From: Clostridiales bacterium
GTDB lineage: Bacteria > Bacillota > Clostridia > Oscillospirales > Acutalibacteraceae
Reading direction: 5' to 3'
Assembly: GCA_014799585.1 (NCBI GenBank)
Contig: JAAVHU010000023.1
Location: 1 to 24,899, forward strand
Length of the DNA stretch: 24,899 nucleotides
Below the pieces are notes generated by a model, which searched no databases, was not told the origin of the DNA, and saw only the letters and a list, made by a program, of their open reading frames with translations. Each line of letters starts with the position of its first letter. Within the stretch, counting starts at the first letter, position 1. Positions 20,122 through 24,899 of this stretch are shown in pieces. A program made the position numbers and the translations under genes.

Positions 20122-21147
20122 ATGATTTTGGAAACTACGATAAAAAAACCAAAAAAGAAAACTTGGAAAAAGGTGCTTGCCGTAATCGGAATCATTCTTT
20201 TGGCACTTATTGTTGCTAAAGTTATTGCGTTTAACTGGCATTCTAATCCAAAAAACATTAAAACATACGAAACCAAAAACAGCTACATAATGGATATGGG
20301 TGAAACACAAATTAGTGCTCACCGCAGCGGCGGCGGAATTATGCCTGAGGAAACACTGATGGCATTCAAAAACTGTGCTGAAAATCCTGCTTTCAATATA
20401 GACGTTTTTGAATTTGACCTTCATATAACAAAGGATGACGTTCTTGTTCTTCTTCATGATGACACACTTGACAGAACATCAAACAGTGCCGAAATCTTCG
20501 GCAAAGAAGAAGCAAGACCGGAAGAATACACATATGAAGAATTACGCACACTGAATATGGGTGCAAAATTCAAGGATGAAGATGGCAACATGCCTTATGC
20601 AGGTATTGATAAGGACAATGTACCTGATGACATTAAGATTTTAAGAATAGAAGACGTGCTTGATTACTTAACTTCTGTTGGTGATTACGATTACATCATT
20701 GAAATCAAAAACAGCGGAGATTTAGGCAAAAAGGGTGTTGATATTCTTTACAACATTCTTGTTGAAAAGAACCTGCTTAACAAAGTAATTTTCGGTTCCT
20801 TCCACGAGGAAGTTTCTCATTATGTTGATGAACAGCATCCTGATTTACTTCGCAGTGCAACAATAAAAGAGGTTCTTACCTTCTGGCTTGCAGCACTCAG
20901 ACATGATACTGATTTTAACCCAAGCTATTCTGTTTTACAGATACCTTACAGCATGCCGTTCAAACTTGCTGCAAACCTTGGCACAGCACAGGTTATCAAC
21001 TATGCACACGAAAAAGGAATTGCTGTTCAGTATTGGACAATCAACAGCGAAAAGGATATGGAATATCTGATTTCCGTTGGTGCAGACTGCATTATGACAG
21101 ACTATCCTGATAAACTTTACGCAGTTGATCAAGCAACAAAAGAATAA
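20122..21147 (+). CDS. Membrane-anchored glycerophosphodiester phosphodiesterase
   Basis: This protein of about 341 residues has a Lys-rich N-terminus, one membrane span (about 18-37) and an outward-facing GDPD TIM barrel. Catalytic-site features are SAHRSGGG with His67 and Arg68, PEET (76-79), EFDL (Glu97, Asp99) and LHDDTLDRTS with His112 and Asp113. It hydrolyses glycerophosphodiesters from lipids or teichoic acids to glycerol 3-phosphate and an alcohol. AGAGGGG (20113-20119) sits only 2 bases before the ATG at 20122 and 8 before an in-frame TTG at 20128, so the TTG may be the real start. It is followed by a strong terminator. Confidence 0.88.
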   Translation: MILETTIKKPKKKTWKKVLAVIGIILLALIVAKVIAFNWHSNPKNIKTYETKNSYIMDMGETQISAHRSGGGIMPEETLMAFKNCAENPAFNIDVFEFDLHITKDDVLVLLHDDTLDRTSNSAEIFGKEEARPEEYTYEELRTLNMGAKFKDEDGNMPYAGIDKDNVPDDIKILRIEDVLDYLTSVGDYDYIIEIKNSGDLGKKGVDILYNILVEKNLLNKVIFGSFHEEVSHYVDEQHPDLLRSATIKEVLTFWLAALRHDTDFNPSYSVLQIPYSMPFKLAANLGTAQVINYAHEKGIAVQYWTINSEKDMEYLISVGADCIMTDYPDKLYAVDQATKE

Positions 21148-21163
21148 TTAAAATCCACATATG

Positions 21164-21191
21164 AAAAGCCCCTTGAACAAGGGGCTTTTTT
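21164..21191 (+). terminator. Terminator after the glycerophosphodiesterase gene
   Basis: An 11-bp stem AAAAGCCCCTT/AAGGGGCTTTT (21164-21174 with 21179-21189) with loop GAAC runs into a T-tract. Confidence 0.92.
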
Positions 21192-21215
21192 GTTGCGTAA
21201 AATCAAAATAAAACA

Positions 21216-21232
21216 GGCGGATACTATCCGCC
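21216..21232. repeat. REP-like hairpin
   Basis: GGCGGAT/ATCCGCC (21216-21222 with 21226-21232) followed by CCTACG resembles short intergenic palindromes scattered through many Clostridia genomes. Only one copy is in this window, so its repeat status is inferred. Confidence 0.35.
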
Positions 21233-21253
21233 CCTACGAATGTTTTTATGAAT

Positions 21254-21628
21254 TTACATATTATACATAAATTTATATATGACTTTAAATTTTATAAAAT
21301 GAAAAAGGCAGTATTTTACAGAAAATTCCTCAATCGAAATAAAGTCATCAACAAAATCTTCCATTGGAATTTCAAAATATTTTGCATACAGAAACAAAAC
21401 GATTAACGGCGGTTGAGAAATATCTTTTTCATAATTTGCAAGACTTCTTGGATTGATTTCAAAAACATCAGCCATTTCTTTGCGTGTAAATTTAATAATT
21501 TCCCTGCAATATGCCATTTTTGATCCTACTGAGGTTATTTTTTCAGTTTGCTTTTTTATCACGCTATCCTCAATCTTTTCTTCATCTATACATTTATTAA
21601 GTTTTTCAATTGCTTCATTTTTATCCAT
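21254..21628 (-). CDS. XRE-family helix-turn-helix regulator
   Basis: This 124-residue protein has a charged helical N-terminus (about 1-35) and then an XRE/Cro-type DNA-binding domain (about 38-90): REIIKFTRKEMADVFEINPR, then SLANYEKDISQPP. The hydrophobic aromatic tail (FHFIKFKVIYKF) is unusual. AGGAGAAG precedes the ATG at 21628. Its promoter at 21683-21711 has a perfect palindrome filling the spacer, so repression by this protein or by the divergent XRE protein is likely. Confidence 0.8.
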   Translation of the reverse strand: MDKNEAIEKLNKCIDEEKIEDSVIKKQTEKITSVGSKMAYCREIIKFTRKEMADVFEINPRSLANYEKDISQPPLIVLFLYAKYFEIPMEDFVDDFISIEEFSVKYCLFHFIKFKVIYKFMYNM

Positions 21629-21682
21629 AATACTTCTCCTAAATTAAAACTTCACCTGCAAATGTAATTTATTCTTTTTGTT

Positions 21683-21711
21683 ATTATACTGCAATTTGCA
21701 GTATAAGTCAA
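21683..21711 (-). promoter_or_regulatory. Promoter with 23-bp palindromic operator between divergent XRE genes
   Basis: On the minus strand TTGACT (21706-21711) and TATAAT (21683-21688) are 17 bp apart. Arms TTATACTGCAA (21684-21694) and TTGCAGTATAA (21696-21706) form a perfect inverted repeat about one central base that fills the whole spacer. On the plus strand TATAAT at 21732-21737 could serve the other gene, but it lacks a good -35 box. Confidence 0.7.
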
Positions 21712-21752
21712 TACAACAAAACGCAGTTACATATAATACTATTGGTGATAAT

Positions 21753-21962
21753 ATGTATCAGAGAATACGTGATTTGCGTGAAGATGCTGATTTAACTCAA
21801 AAAGAATTAGCTAAAATTTTGAATTGTTCTCAGCAAGTATATTCAAATTATGAATTAGGTCAAAGAGATATACCAACAGCAATTTTAATTGAGCTTGCGA
21901 AAATCTATAACACTACCACTGATTATATTTTAGGCTTAACGGATAACCCAAACAAATATTAA
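21753..21962 (+). CDS. XRE/Cro-like helix-turn-helix regulator (69 aa)
   Basis: This compact single-domain Cro/CI-type repressor reads MYQRIRDLREDADLTQKELA, then KILNCSQQVYSNYELGQRDI, and ends TTTDYILGLTDNPNKY, the standard short XRE layout. The ATG at 21753 has GGTGAT upstream; the longer frame from 21678 crosses the operator and is not credible. It diverges from the other XRE gene across the palindromic operator, so the pair may form a small switch. A terminator follows directly after the stop. Confidence 0.87.
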   Translation: MYQRIRDLREDADLTQKELAKILNCSQQVYSNYELGQRDIPTAILIELAKIYNTTTDYILGLTDNPNKY

Positions 21963-21967
21963 AAAAT

Positions 21968-22005
21968 AAAGTGCCATTGCGAACAATAAGCAACGGCACT
22001 TTTTT
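21968..22005. terminator. Bidirectional terminator between xre and glnA
   Basis: AAAGTGCC-A-TTGC pairs with GCAA-C-GGCACTTT (21968-21980 with 21990-22002) with one mismatch. T-runs lie on both strands, serving the convergent xre and glnA genes. Confidence 0.8.
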
Positions 22006-22036
22006 AATGGCATTTCTGCCAAACAGAGAGGGCAGA

Positions 22037-23374
22037 TTATTTCTTTAAATATCTATCTACTTCCCACTGAGAAATCTGTGTGCGGTATTCATCCCATTCA
22101 CGCTTTTTACCTTCAATATAAGCATTGAATACGTGATCGCCAACAGTTTCTTTTACGAACGGATCTGCTTCAGCTTCATATACAGCTTCAATAAGGCTGC
22201 CAGGAAGGCAATCAATGCCGTGTTCCTTAAGCTCAGCAGCAGTTAAATCAAATACATTGAAATCAACAGCGGCAGGCGGTGTCATATTCTTCTTAATACC
22301 ATCAAGGCCTGCTGCAAGGCAAAGAGCCATTTCAAGATATGGGTTACAGGTTGGATCCGGGTTACGAAGCTCAACTCTTGTTCCCTTACCTCTTGCTGCA
22401 GGAATACGAACAAGAGAAGATCTGTTTGAAGCAGACCAAGCAATGTAGCAAGGAGCTTCATAGCCCGGAACAAGTCTTTTATATGAATTTACAAGAGGAT
22501 TTGAGAAAGCTGCAATACCCTTAACGTGCGCAATAACACCTGCAATGAAAGCATATGCTTCTTTTGAAAGACCAAGCTCATCATCTTTATCAGCAAAAGC
22601 ATTTGAACCGTCTGCAAGTCTGTAAAGGCTCATATTGGTATGCATACCTGAGCCGTTGATACCATAAACAGGCTTAGGCATAAATGTTGCATGAAGACCG
22701 TGCTTTGTAGCATATGTTTTAACAACGTGCTTAAATGTCATACATCTATCAGCAGTAGTCATAACATCGCCGAAACGGAAATCAATTTCATGCTGTGATT
22801 CAGCAACCTCATGGTGTGAAGCCTCAATTTCAAAGCCCATATCTTCAAGAGCAAGGCAGATATCACGGCGGCAGTTTTCACCTGCATCAATCGGGTTAAG
22901 ATCAAAGTAACCGCCAAGGTCTGTCATTTCAGTTGTTGGGTTGCCGTTTTCGTCTTTCTTGAAAAGGAAGAATTCAAGCTCAGGGCCAACATTAAAACCA
23001 TAGCCCATTTCTGCTGCTTCATCAATAACCTTTTTAAGTACATTTCTTGGGTCACCCATAAAAGGTGTTTGATCTGCCTTATAAACTGAGCAGATAAGAC
23101 GAGCGGTTGTTTTGCCGCCAAAAGTTCTCCAAGGGAATAAAGCCCATGAATCAAGATCAGGGCGAAGATACATATCTGATTCATCAATACGAACATAGCC
23201 GTCTATTGAAGATCCATCAAACATACATTCATTATCAAGTGCTTTTTCAAGCTGTGATACAGTAAGAGAAACATTTTTCATAAGACCGAAAACATCAGTA
23301 AACTGAAGTCTTACGAATTCAACGTTTTTGTCTACCGCATCCTTAAGTATATCCTCTTTCGTTAACTTGCTCAT
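22037..23374 (-). CDS. glnA: Glutamine synthetase type I (alpha subtype)
   Basis: This 445-residue dodecameric enzyme makes glutamine from glutamate, ammonia and ATP. Signature parts are [20 protein letters not shown], the metal and glutamate site [22 protein letters not shown], the [14 protein letters not shown]-loop, [17 protein letters not shown] and [12 protein letters not shown]. The length and the absence of the adenylylation-loop tyrosine segment place it in the short GSI-alpha class, feedback-controlled rather than adenylylated. The ATG at 23374 follows GGAGGATATATT; the longer frame to 23392 is not supported. Its own promoter is at 23452-23481, and a terminator-like hairpin (23405-23434) lies in the leader, suggesting attenuation. 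Confidence 0.96.
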   Translation of the reverse strand: MSKLTKEDILKDAVDKNVEFVRLQFTDVFGLMKNVSLTVSQLEKALDNECMFDGSSIDGYVRIDESDMYLRPDLDSWALFPWRTFGGKTTARLICSVYKADQTPFMGDPRNVLKKVIDEAAEMGYGFNVGPELEFFLFKKDENGNPTTEMTDLGGYFDLNPIDAGENCRRDICLALEDMGFEIEASHHEVAESQHEIDFRFGDVMTTADRCMTFKHVVKTYATKHGLHATFMPKPVYGINGSGMHTNMSLYRLADGSNAFADKDDELGLSKEAYAFIAGVIAHVKGIAAFSNPLVNSYKRLVPGYEAPCYIAWSASNRSSLVRIPAARGKGTRVELRNPDPTCNPYLEMALCLAAGLDGIKKNMTPPAAVDFNVFDLTAAELKEHGIDCLPGSLIEAVYEAEADPFVKETVGDHVFNAYIEGKKREWDEYRTQISQWEVDRYLKK

Positions 23375-23400
23375 AATATATCCTCCAAGCAAAATAAATT

Positions 23401-23434
23401 AAAAAAAGGCATCCCGAATAATCGGAACGCCTTT
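23401..23434 (-). terminator. Terminator-like hairpin inside the glnA leader
   Basis: On the minus strand a 13-bp stem (23422-23434 with 23405-23417, two G-T pairs, loop TTAT) is followed by a run of seven Ts including the stem end. It lies after the glnA promoter and before its ribosome site, so full glnA mRNA must read through it. It starts only about 11 bases from the predicted transcript start. Confidence 0.7.
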
Positions 23435-23451
23435 GTTCTTACTACATCATC

Positions 23452-23481
23452 ATTATATACTCTGAATGCAAAAAATGTCAA
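23452..23481 (-). promoter_or_regulatory. glnA promoter
   Basis: On the minus strand TTGACA (23476-23481) and TATAAT (23452-23457) are both perfect boxes with an 18-bp spacer. Confidence 0.75.
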
Positions 23482-23560
23482 CACTTTTTTTAATTTTATA
23501 CACATTGTGCCTTTTGACAGAAAACTTGCATCCGTTTTTGTGCAAATTAAACCACAGGTT

Positions 23561-24778
23561 TTAGCTCATTTCAATAAATTCCTCAGGGATAACCTCTTCT
23601 ACATACTTTTTAAAATTAGCAGGTGTTGCACCCTTATCCTTTTGGGCATGAGTTTTTGCAATTTCATTTGTGTAATCTGAAAGTTTATATACAGTATATT
23701 CCCACTTACCGTTTATCTTTTCATACCAGCTTACAACAGGAACAAGCTTTGCAGACACAACGGATACACCATCTGCATTTTTTTGGATTTGAATTTTAGC
23801 CATACCGCCGCAAAGCTGATTAATATTAAGCTGATGAGAAATGAAATTGCCCAGAGAATAATAAACAAGCATCTTTTTGCCCGAAGCCTCATTCACAACC
23901 CATTCAATCGGCTGAAGCACGTGCGGATGACCGCCGATAACAATATCAACGCCTAAATCTGAAAAGAGCTTAACATAATCCTTTTGATAATCAGACACAC
24001 TTGTGCTGTTTTCAGTGCCCCAATGCGGGAAAACCACGATAACATCACAGTTGCCCTTTGCCTTATTTACATCAGCGGTTATCTTTTCCTTATCCATCAT
24101 ATTGACACACCACTGCTTATCATTCGGAAGAGGGATACCGTTTGTGCCGTAAGTATAATTCAGAATGGCAAATTTTATACCGTTTGCCTCATAATAAACG
24201 ATTGAATTATAATCATCCTCTGTATCATTTGAGCCAACGTGCTTTACTTCAGGATGCTTATCAAAAAAGGCACATTCATTTTGAATGCCTTTAAAGCCCT
24301 TATCCATTGTATGATTTGTTGCACAGAGGAAAACATCAAAGCCTGCATCTATGGCAGCATCGCCAACAGCCCAAGGTGTGTTAAACACAGGATAGCCTGT
24401 ATACTCAAATTCCTCACCGCCAAGGATTGTTTCCTGATCTATAACAGCTATATCAGCAGCAGAAATATCTGCCTTAATATTTTTATAAAAGGAAGTATAA
24501 TCCTCTGAGCCGTCATCCATCTGACCTGCTGTTATCATCGTGTTATGAATCAGATTATCCCCAACTGCAACAAGCGTTACCTTTGCATTAACGGGAGCAG
24601 GAGCCGTTTGCTCCTCTGTTTGCTCTTCCGTTGCAGGCTCGGTTGGTTTATCTGAATCAAGATTTCTTGTTATATGTCCGCTGATAGCAAAACCCGAAAC
24701 AACAAAAACAGCAAGTATAACAGGGATTAATATTTCAAAAAGCTTCTTTTTATCTTTAGCACTTTTCAAATTCAACAC
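23561..24778 (-). CDS. CapA-family membrane-anchored metallophosphoesterase-like protein
   Basis: This 405-residue protein has one N-terminal membrane span (about 13-33), an acidic Thr/Pro/Glu linker (about 40-62) and an outward CapA/PGA_cap domain. Metal-site motifs are VAVGDNLIHN, CATNHTMDKG, VVFPHWGTE and GGHPHVLQP, typical of the calcineurin-like fold. CapA relatives act in poly-gamma-glutamate export or surface anchoring, but no capBC genes are nearby, so the substrate is unknown. It uses a GTG start at 24778 with only a weak upstream ribosome site. A promoter (TTGCTA-17-TAGAAT) lies at 24805-24833. No clear terminator separates it from the glnA promoter, so some transcripts may continue to the leader hairpin at 23401-23434. 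Confidence 0.88.
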   Translation of the reverse strand: MLNLKSAKDKKKLFEILIPVILAVFVVSGFAISGHITRNLDSDKPTEPATEEQTEEQTAPAPVNAKVTLVAVGDNLIHNTMITAGQMDDGSEDYTSFYKNIKADISAADIAVIDQETILGGEEFEYTGYPVFNTPWAVGDAAIDAGFDVFLCATNHTMDKGFKGIQNECAFFDKHPEVKHVGSNDTEDDYNSIVYYEANGIKFAILNYTYGTNGIPLPNDKQWCVNMMDKEKITADVNKAKGNCDVIVVFPHWGTENSTSVSDYQKDYVKLFSDLGVDIVIGGHPHVLQPIEWVVNEASGKKMLVYYSLGNFISHQLNINQLCGGMAKIQIQKNADGVSVVSAKLVPVVSWYEKINGKWEYTVYKLSDYTNEIAKTHAQKDKGATPANFKKYVEEVIPEEFIEMS

Positions 24779-24804
24779 TTCATTTCATCAATTTATTGTA
24801 TATT

Positions 24805-24833
24805 ATTCTAACATATGACATTTATTTTAGCAA
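24805..24833 (-). promoter_or_regulatory. Promoter of the CapA-like gene
   Basis: On the minus strand TTGCTA (24828-24833) and TAGAAT (24805-24810) have a 17-bp spacer. Confidence 0.5.
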
Positions 24834-24899
24834 CAAGGAAAATATTTCTGAAATATAATTCCTTTTCATTGACAAGTAGGCAAATAAAAGATAAAATTA

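Overview
The window is low-GC, Firmicutes-type DNA. It has strong AGGAGG-type ribosome sites, TTGACA/TATAAT promoters with 17-bp spacers, U-tract terminators and short or overlapping gene junctions. Gene content (type I glutamine synthetase of the short alpha class, a ThiI without a rhodanese domain beside its own cysteine desulfurase, a TnpV remnant, an ACGX-type peptide system, a BppU-type phage protein) points to a gut-type member of Clostridia, probably Oscillospiraceae/Ruminococcaceae. This placement is inference from gene content; no rRNA or other marker is present.

Layout. 1-2100: the start of a ComM/YifB-like gene diverges from an alpha-phosphoglucomutase gene, which is followed by a 32-residue membrane peptide. 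2100-2260: an apparently free-standing small RNA on the minus strand with its own promoter and terminator. 2416-3240: a promoter carrying a LexA-like box drives two overlapping small genes, one a sigma-region-4-like protein, followed by two terminators with a foldable segment between them. 3260-4018: a membrane acyltransferase-like protein. 4091-8087: one operon of FlK-like thioesterase, a HAD-Nudix fusion, cysteine desulfurase and ThiI.

8091-13116 is the most distinctive block. A divergent HxlR regulator faces tandem operator-like repeats and a run of six same-strand genes: a 48-residue ACGX-repeat peptide, a radical SAM/SPASM maturase, a nitroreductase, a DUF1848 protein, a zinc-type macrodomain and a SirTM-class sirtuin. 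It places a RiPP-type peptide modification system directly beside a reversible protein ADP-ribosylation pair. The usual lipoyl-carrier target genes of SirTM operons are not in the window.

13128-17173 is an isolated phage-tail-derived island on the minus strand: a BppU-like N-terminus fused to a C-type-lectin-like C-terminus that resembles the variable end of diversity-generating retroelement targets, two small tail-module proteins, a DUF6270-like protein with a fibre-like C-terminus and its own strong promoter, and a TnpV remnant at the edge. No capsid, terminase, integrase or reverse transcriptase is present.

17457-24899 is mostly housekeeping: purine nucleoside phosphorylase, a Cys-rich small protein, tRNA-Ser(GGA), a cytoplasmic GH43-like enzyme, a membrane-anchored glycerophosphodiesterase, two divergent XRE regulators around a perfect palindromic operator, glnA with a terminator-like hairpin inside its leader, and a CapA-family surface phosphoesterase.
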